From assembly GCA_963824985.1 (NCBI GenBank), contig CAWGRQ010000030.1, positions 69,875-133,874 of the forward strand: a stretch of DNA of 64,000 nucleotides. The letters are read 5' to 3'. Source of the stretch: JAFNAG01 sp963824985. GTDB taxonomy: Bacteria; Acidobacteriota; UBA6911. The notes beneath the pieces are model-generated. The model saw nothing but the letters and a program-made list of their open reading frames with translations, was not told where the DNA came from and searched no databases. Made by a program: the position numbers and the translations under genes. Below are positions 45,101 through 54,233 of the stretch, piece by piece (within the stretch, counting starts at the first letter, position 1; the number at the start of each line of letters is the position of its first letter).

Positions 45101-48100
45101 CTCTCCATTCTGGACTTGAACCATCGTTCCAGTGCGAATTCACCCTGGCTCTTGATGCCAGCCCAATCCAGGAAAGCATTCTTAAAGGCAGTTCCCCAAT
45201 CGATATGATAATCCTGAAAGATAGGCTCAAAGACATATTCGTCCCATTTGTGCTTAAGTAAGCTTCTAACGAATTTCTGTATCTCCGGGACAACTATCAA
45301 ACTCACGAACAGGCTGGCTGTTGTCGGTTCAAGGGTCGCAACGGTCGGGGCAAACGATTGTTCGGTCGGAAGTATGACCGCTTCGAAAGTCATTGCCTGC
45401 CCGGGGGGGATAAGGGGCAGTGCAAATACAGGCAGCTTTCCCGCGTCATTGTTAATGTCCCAGACCAGGATATCCTGATAGCGAAGGCTGGACAGGGTGA
45501 ATCCGCTGGAGGAACTCAGATCGAGAAATGCCAGTTCGCTATTTACATTGCCGTCATTGGCGACTGTAATGCTATAGGTCGCCGATCGACCCAGGCGAAC
45601 ATACTGCCGCCCTGTGATATCAACCCTCAACTGAATTTCAGATCCAGGAACGATGGAAAAGGGTACGGTTGATGCAGCTGAACTTCCATCCGGATTGCGA
45701 ACCGCCAGTGTTCGTGATCCGGGAGTGATTCCATTCAGATCAAACTCGGCCGATAGTTCTCTGCCGTTTGCGGAACCTGCCACCGACTGGGCTGCGAGGG
45801 TACTACCGTCCGCCGAAACCAAATAGACCGCCGCCGAAAAGCTGAGTCCGGCCCCACGGACCAAGATCGTCACTACTCCGGTATTCCCGCCGCGAGCTGG
45901 GAGAAATACTGATAATAGTAGGATCCGCTGCCGGGATGGCGTCAATGGACTTGAGATCTGCCTTGATTTTATGGTCACGCGGTATGTCGTGGTCGGGAAA
46001 CCACGCCGAGTCGGTCAGACTGACATAGTAGGTGCCCGCGGCCGGCGATTGGATTTGCAGATTGGTCGTATCACCTGAGGCCGCCGTCCAGAGCGGGGAT
46101 GCGCCGAGCATGCCGTAGGAAACCTCGAGGCGGCTCCAGAGCCCCAGGGTCTCGGCGGCTACGGACAACATCTGCTGACCGGCGGGGACGTGGATTTCAT
46201 ACCAGGCGCTCCCATAACAGCGCAGGATTGACCCGATCGTCCACTCCCCAAGCTTTAACTCCGGCAAGGATGTAAGTATGGAAAGCTTTCCGGAGCCCGA
46301 ACCAGTGACGCGAATCGTGCAAGGGCCGGGCGCCGGCGATTGCATCTGGAGTGCGAAGTCCTGGCTGCCGATATCGCTCTTCAGAGTCTTCCCGTCCCGC
46401 AGGACCTCGAGCGTTCCCCACCAGGAGCTGTCTTTCTGCAGCAGCACGAAAAAGTTTGACGCCCCGTCGGGTATAACCGTTTCGACCAATACCGGTTGTG
46501 ACTGGCTTACATTAATGTTGACGGAAGAGCCCGGCGTGATGCCTTGTCCGCCCGTCTGGCTGACGGTATAGGTCTGATCGGCGATCTGAAGGGCTCCGCT
46601 GCGGGAAGCCGAGCCTGAATGGGCGGCCACGGAATAATTCACCGTCCCGTTCCCGCTGCCGCTGCCGCCGGCCGTAATGGTTATCCAGTCGGCGTTGCTC
46701 GATGCTGTCCATGAACAGCCCGTTTGCGCGGTGACCGCGACACTCCCGGCGCCGCCGCTGGCGCTGAACAGTTGCCCTGAGGAGGAAAGATAGTAAACAC
46801 AAACGGGCTTTCCGGCCTGTGTCACCGTAAAAGTTTTCTCGGCGATCGTCATGGTGCCGGAGCGCGAAGTCGCGGCGTCGTTGGCTGCGACCGTATAACT
46901 CACGGTTCCATTGCCCGTGCCACCGGCGCCCGACGTGATCGTGATCCACGCCGCGTTTGAGGTTGCCGTCCAGGCGCAATTGCTTCCCGCCGTGACTGCG
47001 ACGGAGCCTGTGCCGCCCGAAGCATCGATGGAACGGCTCGAAGGAGAGATCGAGTAGGTGCAAGCAGTGCCTTCCTGGGTCACGGTAAAAGTCTTGCCGC
47101 CGATGGTCAGGTGGCCGCTGCGCGAGCCGCTGGCGGAATTGGCGGAGACGCTGAAGGCCACGCTCCCGTTTCCGGTACCGCTGGCCCCCGAAGTGATCGT
47201 GAGCCAACCCGAATCGCTCGTGGCGGTCCATGCACAGTCGCTTGGTGCCGCCGTCACGGACACGCTGCCGGATCCGCCTGAGACCGGGAATGTCTGGCTC
47301 ACCGGAAACAGTGTGTAGGAGCAGGTGGCGTCCCCGCAGCTGAAGACTAGGGTATAGTCTCCGGTATTGAATAAATCGCTGTCGCGGACCAGGATCGTAT
47401 ACGATCCTGAGGCAGGGAGAGTGACCTGCCCGCTTTGCCCGTCGGGAGCCGTGGCCGCCAGCAGACTGCCTGAGGGATCGTAGAGCTCGGCGACCGTGTC
47501 TACGAGGTAGTAGCCGCTGCTGGATGAGATAACCACCTTGTTGCCGGCAGACCCTGGAAAGATGTAGGAATTCTGTTGGCCGGGGCTGCCAAGCGTGCCG
47601 TTCTTGGTCTCACCGCAGGATATCACCGTTCCGCATGTACCGTCTACGAAGGCCAGGCTGAGACCATAGTCCCCAATGTTGGATAAGTCGCTGTCGCGGA
47701 CCACGATCGTGTAGGACCCGGCCGTCGGGATGGTGAGAATCCCGCTCTTCCCGTCGGCGGCGCTGGCCCCGACCAGGTTGCCGGAGGGATCATAGAGCTC
47801 CGCAACGGTGTCTACGAGGTAGGTGGTGCTGGCCGTGGATAGGATTACCTTGCGACCGGAGACGGCCGGGAAGGTATAGGAATTCTGTTGCCCCGCGCTG
47901 GAAAGACTGCCCGTTTTGGTCTCGAAACAGGAAATGGCGGCAGTACCGCATTTGCCGTTAACGAATACCAGGCTGAGACCATAGTCCCCAATGCTGGAAA
48001 AGTCATTATCGCGGACCACAATCGTGTATTTTCCGACAACCGGGAGGGTGAGCACCGTGCTTTTTCCGTCTGCCGTGCTGGCCCCGAGCAGATTGCCGGA

Positions 48101-49327
48101 GGGATCGTAGAGTTCGGCGATGGTGTCCACAAGGTAGTTGTTGCTGGCCGTAGATACGACAACCTTGTCACCGGCAACCGTCCAGAAGGTGTAGGAATTC
48201 TGTTGTCCCGGGCTGGTTAGACTGCCGGTCCGGGTTTCGCCGCAGGAGATGGTGGCGGTGCCGCATGTGCCGTTGACAAAGATCAGGCTGAGTCCATAGT
48301 CCCCGATGCTGGAAAAGTCACTGTCGCGGACCACGATCGTGTAAGACCCGGCAACTGAGAGGGGGAGGGCCCCGCTTTTTCCGTCGATTGCGCTGGCTCC
48401 CAGCGAGGTTGCCGGAGGGGTCGTAGAGTTCGGCGACGGTGTCCACGAGGTAGTTGTTGCTGGCGGTGGATATGACGACCTTGTCGCCAGCAACTGCCGG
48501 GAAGGTATAGGAATTCTGCTGCCCGGGGTTAGTAATATCGTCGGTCCTGGTTCCACCACAGGAGATGGTGGTAGTGCCACACTTGCCGTTAACAAAGACC
48601 AGGCTGAAGCCGTAGTCCCCGATGCTGGAAAGGTCACTGTCACGGACCACAATCGTGTACGAGCCGGCAGCCGGGAGGGCAAGCACCCCGCTTTTTCCGT
48701 CGACCGTACTGGCCCCGAGCAGGTTGCCGGAGGGATCGTAGAGCTCGGCGACGGTGTCTACAAGGTAGTTGTTGCTGGCCGTAGAAATGAGGACCTTGTC
48801 GCCGGCCACCGCCGGAAAGTTGTAGGAATTCTGCTGTCCGGCGCTGTTGATACTGCCGGCTTTGGTTTCGCCGCAGGATATGGCGGCGGAAGCGCTTGCC
48901 GTTGGCAAAGACCAGGCTGAGGCCGTAGTCCCCGTTGCTGGACAAGTCACTGTCGCTGACCAGGATTGTATAGACCCGGCAGCCGGGAGGGCGAGAACCC
49001 CGCTTTTCCCGTCGGCGGCGCTCGCCCGAGCAGGTTGCCGGAGGGATCGTAGAGTTCGGCGATGGTGTCTAGATGGTAGCTGTTGCTGGCCGAGGATATA
49101 ATGACCTTGTCGCCGGCCACCGCCGGGAAGGTGTAAGAGTCTTTCTGGCCCACGGATGTGATGGATCCCGTTACAGTCTGACCGCAGGATATTGTTCCCG
49201 CGGCGGGTGACGGCGCCGGTTCCATCTCATGCAGAGGCGTTGTCAAGGCGGTTGATTCGAGAGCCGAGGGAACCGCGATCGATGTGCCCGGAATCAGGAC
49301 GGCCGCAAGCCATGCACGCATTACCAT
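42177..49327 (-). pseudogene. Giant secreted BACON/PPC-repeat protein, frameshifted
   Basis: The frames join into one protein of about 2,380 residues from ATG 49327 (or 49321), with the signal MRAWLAAVLIPGTSIAV. Order: six tandem PPC-like beta-sandwich repeats (SYTFPAVAGDKV, LYDPSGNLLGAS, YTIVVRDSD); three to four BACON domains (CAWTATSNAAWITITSG, GTGNGTVSYTVAAN, KTFTVTQAG); an IPT/CARDB-like part; a helical segment (AAKAAAKAALEKLWAALKAY); a conserved-repeat domain; an Fn3-like strand set; two more BACON domains; and a C-terminal module. Six frame changes occur near 48948, 48410, 45880, 44990, 44350 and 44110. Such proteins are adhesin- or carbohydrate-binding-like surface factors. Confidence 0.8.
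47330..49200 (-). repeat. Six tandem about 290-bp repeats within the giant secreted protein gene
   Basis: The units encode ISCGETK.G..-GQQNSYTFPAVAGDKV-ISTASNNYLVDTV-AELYDPSGNLLGAS-DGKSG-YTIVVRDSD-S-IGDYGLSL-FVNG.CGT. At DNA level they are highly similar (GAATTCTGTTG, GCCGGAGGGATCGTAGAG and TCGCGGACCA recur every 290 bp or so), indicating recent duplication or homogenisation. The last unit grades into the first BACON domain at about 47330. Confidence 0.85.
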
Positions 49328-50236
49328 TCTTTTGATAAATGCGCCCCGAGGATTTTCAGGAAAGCGGAGGATTCCGTGTGACGACCGCGTCTGTTTGCCT
49401 GAATCCGGAAGTCGCCCGGTTGAACCGCTTGTTTTCGGGACGTAGGAATGCGGAAGCATAGGCTCTCCTTGCGTGCGGAGGGATGCGGCCAGCAAGATCG
49501 GTATCTGTAGAAGAAAAAATGAGGAATTGCCGGAAGCAAAGTTTACTGATTCGATCTGGAATGAACGCGACGCGGCAGGCTTTCGCCTCTCAATGCTTCC
49601 GCATCGAGCGCGCGCGATCCACTGGAAGTGCTTTGGTTACCCGCCGGTGGTGCCGTGCATTTAGGTGATGGAATTAGATCGGCGTCGTTGGCTGCCACGG
49701 CTGCGCAGACTTTTGGAGGCTTTCCATATTGATCTGCGGCATCAGCCGCGATGCCGGGCGTCCCTTTGCCACTGAGTGCCACTGACCCGTTCCATCGATG
49801 AAGGCTCAATTCACCCTCACTGTGTCAGGAATGAGTAACCGGCCGAAATTCAGGAATCTGATTCTTGGTGCGCGTTTTCCTCAGACCAGCAAAATAGCAC
49901 AGGTTGCGGCGGATTGGACAGGAATTCGCGGAGTTTGCGCCAGCCCTGAAAATCGTCATCTGACCTCACGCAACATGCTCTTGAGCGGTATGTCGGCACG
50001 CCTGCGGCGCACCCGATCCTGCAACTCCGCCTGGACCAATTCGAACGAGGCAGGCGTTGCCGAACGTTTGCTTGCATCCGGCCCCGGGAAAATGTCTTTG
50101 AACGATAAAACAGACCTCAAAATCAAGCGCAAGCCTGATTCTCGGGTCCCCTGCAACGTTCATACTATGGAATTAATAATATTTCGGCTGATCCAGCCTC
50201 GCACGAAACCCAGCCATAATGCCCACGTCCGATTTT
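49328..50236. other. Gene-poor stretch, nothing recognised
   Basis: About 900 bp upstream of the giant secreted protein and before MITE copy E. Several ORFs of 60-130 codons overlap on both strands, but none has a ribosome-binding site with a family pattern or a membrane or signal segment. The plus-strand ORF beginning 49798 runs on into MITE copy E, which shows it is fortuitous. Promoter signals for the minus-strand gene should be just above 49327. Confidence 0.5.
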
Positions 50237-50531
50237 GCATCTGTTTAGCCGATGCTGAACAGCAGAACGCAAAGACGCAAGGATGCAAAGAGATTCCTTT
50301 CGGTTCGCGAGCATGGGCGGCCTTCGGCCGCATCCTTGGGCGAGCCGCGGGAGAAAGCGCAATCCTCCTGAGTAGCCGCTCTGCCCGCGCTTTCTCCCGC
50401 GGCTCGCCCAAGGATGCGCCAGCGCGAAGCGCTGCGCCCACGCCTGTTGCTCAGTGTCGATCTTTGCGCCCCTGCGCCTTTGCGTCTTTGCGTTTTGCTT
50501 CTTCATCCATTTGATTTGGCTAAACAATTAC
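50237..50531 (+). mobile_element. MITE-like element, copy E (full length, 8-bp target duplication)
   Basis: A 295-bp copy in the orientation of copy A, from GCATCTGTTTAGCC to GGCTAAACAATTAC. Perfect 8-bp repeats CCGATTTT flank it at 50229-50236 and 50532-50539. The central perfect 32-bp stem is the same as in copy A. Copies A and E are the best references for the full-length element. Confidence 0.87.
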
Positions 50532-50727
50532 CCGATTTTAAGTCCGCTGTAATGTTCATCTCTTCCCATTCAATAGCCATCGGCCGATCCGTTCCCAACC
50601 CCCAACTCCACACATTAGAATCCTCTATTTATTATATTCAAAGAATTTAGCGTATTTTCCCAGATGCCTTTTTTGCCCGAGAGCCGGCTGCGAATTGCTT
50701 CCGGAAGTGCTATAGTCAGGCAATTAC

Positions 50728-52086
50728 ATGACGATGGATTCATCATGGGTTTTTATGACCGGCGGCATTGATATGCGACTCACAAACGGGTCCGCAAACG
50801 GCGCTCCGGACCTCCCGGCTGCACCCATCGGGAAACCCGGAGGGGCGCTTCGGCGCATTGCCGGGGATTATCGTCCGGTCTCCATTATGCTCCTGCTGGC
50901 AACCCTGATGGTTGCAATGCTGAGCTATGCGCAAACCACTTCACGGACGGCGCCCATTTCCCGGCAGCCCCAGGTATCCGGGACCACAATCGGAAGCGTG
51001 GTTCAATCCGCTCCCGGGCCTTGGGGCCAGTTGGAGGAGATCCGCATCAACACCGAACCCCCCGAAGATTTCGTAGCCCTGCACTACCGGTACGGGACTG
51101 CGCAATGGGTGTTGCCCATCTATAACCGGGAGCAGGTCGTTCAACTGTTCAAATCAGCCCGGCTCAGCGATGCCCAGCAGAAGTCGCTCTTCCGGGAAGC
51201 GGTGGAGAATCCGCTGGCCGGAGGATGGACTTTCCGCCCGGACGCGGAGCTCCTGCTGAGTCTCACGCCGGAAAGCCGCCGGCGCCTCTACCTCGCGCTT
51301 GCGGAGTTCCCGCAGAATGCAGCGCAGTATGAGCCATTCCGCTGGCGTGCGGAGTCGCTGGATGAGTGGTTCGCAAACAGCGGCGTGGCCGACGAAACCG
51401 TCAATCTGATCAAAAAGCTGCTATATTACCGCGGCCAGGCTGTGTTGTTTGCCGATCCGGAACTGGTCCTGGCGACCTTGAATCAGCCCGAGGATCGCCT
51501 GCGGCTGCTGAAGACACTCAGCCGCCAATCCACGCTGCTTGTAAAACTGAACCTCCGGCCCGATTCGGACATAGACAAGCTGGTCGAGTACTGGGGCCGG
51601 GGCGGCCGGTCAAAAGACATCCGGCCGCTGCTGGACTCGCTCATCAAGGTTCCGGACGGCTGCTCGCTGGATATCGTGCACCTGCTGCCGCGATTCGCTC
51701 GCCAGCGTCTCTACACCTACCCGATTCTCTCCCAAGGTTTCGTCGACCCAAAATATGATTGCCACTGGTCCAGCATGAACTTCTGGAATGATCCTCCCGA
51801 CAACCGTCTGGGAGAGGATCCCCGGTACGCTCGGGAAGTGCTGGAGCGCGACTATGATCTGGTTGGTAAACCCTACGCCCTCGGCGACCTCCTGTTCCTC
51901 ACCAACGGCAACCGGGATGCGATTCATTCGGCGGCCTACGTCGCCGACGACATCGTGTTTACCAAGAATGGCTCATCGATTACCTCCCCCTGGATCCTGA
52001 TGAGGCTGTCGCGGCTGGTGTCCTATTACGAGAACCAGGATGACGACCTGCAGCTTCTCATTTACCGGCGCAAGGACATCAATTAA
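50728..52086 (+). CDS. Secreted protein with NlpC/P60-like C-terminal region
   Basis: 452 residues from the first ATG; the next in-frame ATGs (50734, 50755, 50773) are possible and no ribosome-binding site decides. A membrane or signal segment (VSIMLLLATLMVAMLSYAQ) lies at residues about 51-69, later than usual. The middle part is helical and unmatched (LTPESRRRLYLALAEFPQNA). The C-terminal 110 residues resemble an NlpC/P60 cysteine peptidase: Cys345 in PKYDCHWSSMNFW, then YALGDLLFLT and His400 in DAIHSAAYV. The family pattern is DCSG...GDLLFF...HVGIY, so Cys and His are plausible catalysts of peptidoglycan cleavage. This is inference from motif order. An MITE lies about 200 bp upstream. Confidence 0.6.
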   Translation: MTMDSSWVFMTGGIDMRLTNGSANGAPDLPAAPIGKPGGALRRIAGDYRPVSIMLLLATLMVAMLSYAQTTSRTAPISRQPQVSGTTIGSVVQSAPGPWGQLEEIRINTEPPEDFVALHYRYGTAQWVLPIYNREQVVQLFKSARLSDAQQKSLFREAVENPLAGGWTFRPDAELLLSLTPESRRRLYLALAEFPQNAAQYEPFRWRAESLDEWFANSGVADETVNLIKKLLYYRGQAVLFADPELVLATLNQPEDRLRLLKTLSRQSTLLVKLNLRPDSDIDKLVEYWGRGGRSKDIRPLLDSLIKVPDGCSLDIVHLLPRFARQRLYTYPILSQGFVDPKYDCHWSSMNFWNDPPDNRLGEDPRYAREVLERDYDLVGKPYALGDLLFLTNGNRDAIHSAAYVADDIVFTKNGSSITSPWILMRLSRLVSYYENQDDDLQLLIYRRKDIN

Positions 52087-52196
52087 CAGCGTCCCTCGCG
52101 TTTCGCATGAGTTTGAGTGGTTCTGGGGGAGAAACGTTACCTTGAGACAACGCCCCCCAAAAGGTGAATCTTAGCCGCCTGGCCCCCCCCAATTAC

Positions 52197-52486
52197 CTAA
52201 GGGCTCGCGCAAAAATAAGTTGGCATTTTGGCGCGAGCACCGTCGCACCTGTGGTGCTCCTGGGGTGGGCAGATGCAAGGCGCCGCGACGCGGGCGATGT
52301 GGTGACATCGGCGAGGAGCGGCAACGCGGCAGATGCCCGCCCGCCGCCGCGCCCCGAAGGGTTGCGGCCCTACGGTGTGTGGAGCCTGGGGATATATTGC
52401 AGCAAATGGCATGCGCAAAACAAGAATGTTAGGATTACGCCTGGGGCCGCAACAAAATGCCAAGTCATTTTTGCGCGAGCCCTAAG
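52197..52486. mobile_element. Second MITE-like element with about 33-bp inverted termini
   Basis: 290 bp bounded by CTAAGGGCTCGCGCAAAAAT...TTGGCATTTTG (52197-52230) and its near-perfect complement (52453-52486); the arms differ at three positions over 34 bp. The interior is GC-rich and non-coding. It is unrelated to the TGTTTAGCC family. No clear target duplication was found. Together with it, the gap 52087-52542 contains C-runs (CCCCCCAA, CCCCCCCC at 52171-52200 region) and no gene. Confidence 0.75.
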
Positions 52487-52542
52487 TTTCATTTTTGCGA
52501 TGGATCGCCCCGGCCCGGCACTCAACTCCACTCATCTCCCAG

Positions 52543-53535
52543 CTAGGGCTTGGTTGCGCCCACGATTGAGTCCATTCCTTCTCCGTGGCGCAGAAACCTT
52601 ACCTCGACGAATCCCGCTGAAACCAGATCCTCTTTCAGTTCATCAAATGTGAATGTCCCACCGGCGGGGGTGCCGACCAACATGTTGACCGCAAAGAACG
52701 CTCCCATTCGGGGAGCGGTTCGCGACTCGTCCATGACGATATCACGGATCAGGATGTTTCCGCCGGGAACCAGGGCGGCGAACACCTTCAAGAATAACTC
52801 CCGATTCTGCTCCCGGGAATTCTGGTGTACGATCGCGCTCACCCAGGCCAGATCGGCCCCCGAGGGGAATTCGTCGGAATAAAAATCTCCGGCCACCAGC
52901 TCGATGCGGCCGGCCATGCCTGACTGATGGACCAGGTTTCCGGCCATCGGGATCACTTGCGGCAGGTCGAAAATAGTGGCTTTGGCATTAGGATTCAGTT
53001 GAAGAAATGGGATCGTCCAGGTGCCCGAAGCGCCGCCGAGGTCCAACAGATGACTGAAGTTCAGCGGCATGATGCTATGAATCAGCCCTGCTGCGATCCG
53101 GCTGGATATCTCATGCATCGCCCGAATGAAGGATGCCGTGTCCTCTGCCGCGCCGCGCACACTTTCATCCCGAACCGGCCGGCCAGTAAGGACCACTTTG
53201 GCCAATTCACTCCACCGTCGAAGGCAGTTGCCCTGATGTCTCACCATGCCCAGGATTGAGTTGGAGCCGGATTCGGAAAGCATGGCGGCCGCGAAGGGGG
53301 GGACGAAATACACGCCGTCGCGCTTTACCAACAAGTCCATTGCCGCCAAGGCGTCCAGGAGCACCGCGGTGGCGCGCGGATCACCTTTTATGCGCTTCGC
53401 CAGACCGGTACTATCGGTCGGCTGCTCTTGCAGGCTGGTAAAAATGTCCAACTCCGCGGCGGCGACCAGGACACATGCCGCCTGGAATCCCCGCACCAGC
53501 TCAATCAATTCATCTGGTGAATATTGCTTCGTCAT
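52543..53535 (-). CDS. SAM-dependent O-methyltransferase (ASMT/dimerisation-domain type)
   Basis: A 330-residue protein; the ATG at 53535 follows AAAAGGGC, and a longer reading with 29 extra residues has no site. Residues 10-100 are a winged-helix dimerisation domain (ELIELVRGFQAACVLVAAAE, TGLAKRIKGDPRATAVLLDA). The Rossmann methyltransferase domain has SHLLDLGGASGTWTIPFLQL (motif I), KATIFDLPQVIPMAGNLVHQ, RIELVAGDFYSDEFPSGADL and GGNILIRDIVMDE. These are hallmarks of the plant/bacterial O-methyltransferase family 2 found with polyketide or small aromatic substrates. The His base of plant enzymes may be in AIVHQNS. It is a stand-alone gene; substrate unknown. Confidence 0.88.
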   Translation of the reverse strand: MTKQYSPDELIELVRGFQAACVLVAAAELDIFTSLQEQPTDSTGLAKRIKGDPRATAVLLDALAAMDLLVKRDGVYFVPPFAAAMLSESGSNSILGMVRHQGNCLRRWSELAKVVLTGRPVRDESVRGAAEDTASFIRAMHEISSRIAAGLIHSIMPLNFSHLLDLGGASGTWTIPFLQLNPNAKATIFDLPQVIPMAGNLVHQSGMAGRIELVAGDFYSDEFPSGADLAWVSAIVHQNSREQNRELFLKVFAALVPGGNILIRDIVMDESRTAPRMGAFFAVNMLVGTPAGGTFTFDELKEDLVSAGFVEVRFLRHGEGMDSIVGATKP

Positions 53536-53657
53536 GCCCTTTTCTCTCCTGAAGATCCTCATAGTAAGCTGCGGGGAGTGTGACGGCCGGAAGGGAAATG
53601 GCGAGATATTTTCGCATCGCAATCCTCAGCGGTCAGTTCAAACCACTCGGGAATAGC

Positions 53658-53846
53658 TTACTGCTGTGCCGCCATTGCGTTGGCCATCCATGTCATGACC
53701 TCGGCCGCCGTTGGGATACGCCCCGCACAGACTACCCTATCATTGATCGCCAGAGCCGGCGTGGCCAGGATGTTATATTTGCGAATCTGAGCGAAGTCCG
53801 CAACCCTGGCACAGTTTGAACATCCCGGACCGCACCCGGTGACGCA
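53658..53846 (-). pseudogene. Thioredoxin-fold 'small redox-active disulfide' protein, truncated
   Basis: The reverse strand reads VTGCGPGCSNCARVADFAQ then IRKYNILATPALAINDRVVC and AGRIPTAAEVMTWMANAMAA to a TAA. This is the family with the CGPGCxxC redox site and a cis-Pro in TPAL. Between the Cys motif and DFAQIRKY about 20-25 residues found in normal members are absent. Upstream of the first residues the frame runs into a CGCAAAG palindromic repeat (53848-53945) with no start codon, so the gene has lost its 5' end and part of its middle. It lies about 120 bp upstream of the methyltransferase on the same strand. Confidence 0.65.
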
Positions 53847-53847
53847 T

Positions 53848-53945
53848 GAAAATCTTTTGGCTTTGCGACTTTGCGTCTTGGCGTCCTTGCGTTGATTATT
53901 TTAACGCAATGACGCCAAGACGCGAGGGCGCAAAGAGATATTTTC
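53848..53945. repeat. CGCAAAG-type palindromic repeat
   Basis: GAAAATC...GGCTTTGCG..TTTGCGTCTTGGCGTC.TTGCGTT on the left is complementary to AACGCAA.GACGCCAAGACGC..GGGCGCAAAG..ATATTTTC on the right, around a short TGATTATTTT loop. The units resemble those in the TGTTTAGCC-ended MITE, but its termini are absent, so it is a separate palindromic family. It abuts the lost 5' end of the thioredoxin-like remnant. The downstream 53946-54233 has no gene. Confidence 0.75.
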
Positions 53946-54233
53946 GGAGCAGAAACTGTCTTGTGGGTTGGCAACGCCAAAGTGGGAATTTGGGATGTCC
54001 CCTTTTTGCGGGGGGCGATTCGGTCTAAAATGAACAGGCGGAGCACGAATGGGATCTCCAGACCGGGCCAGGAATGCTGGCACAGTACTTGCAACTCAGA
54101 TGCTGGAGAACCGCGACCGGCGCTCTCCGATGCCAGGCGGAGGCTTATTTTCGCCGCCGGCGAGAGACTTGCCTTTCAAATGCAGATCGGCATTCTCTTC
54201 ACCAATCCCTGAACCCCTGAAACTGGAGGTCCT

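Noticed and set aside
47330..49200. CRISPR-like regular repetition
   Set aside because: Units are about 290 bp, coding, and without spacers; they are protein-domain repeats.
49798..50514. 238-codon ORF before and through MITE copy E
   Set aside because: The second half is MITE sequence and the first half has no recognisable pattern.
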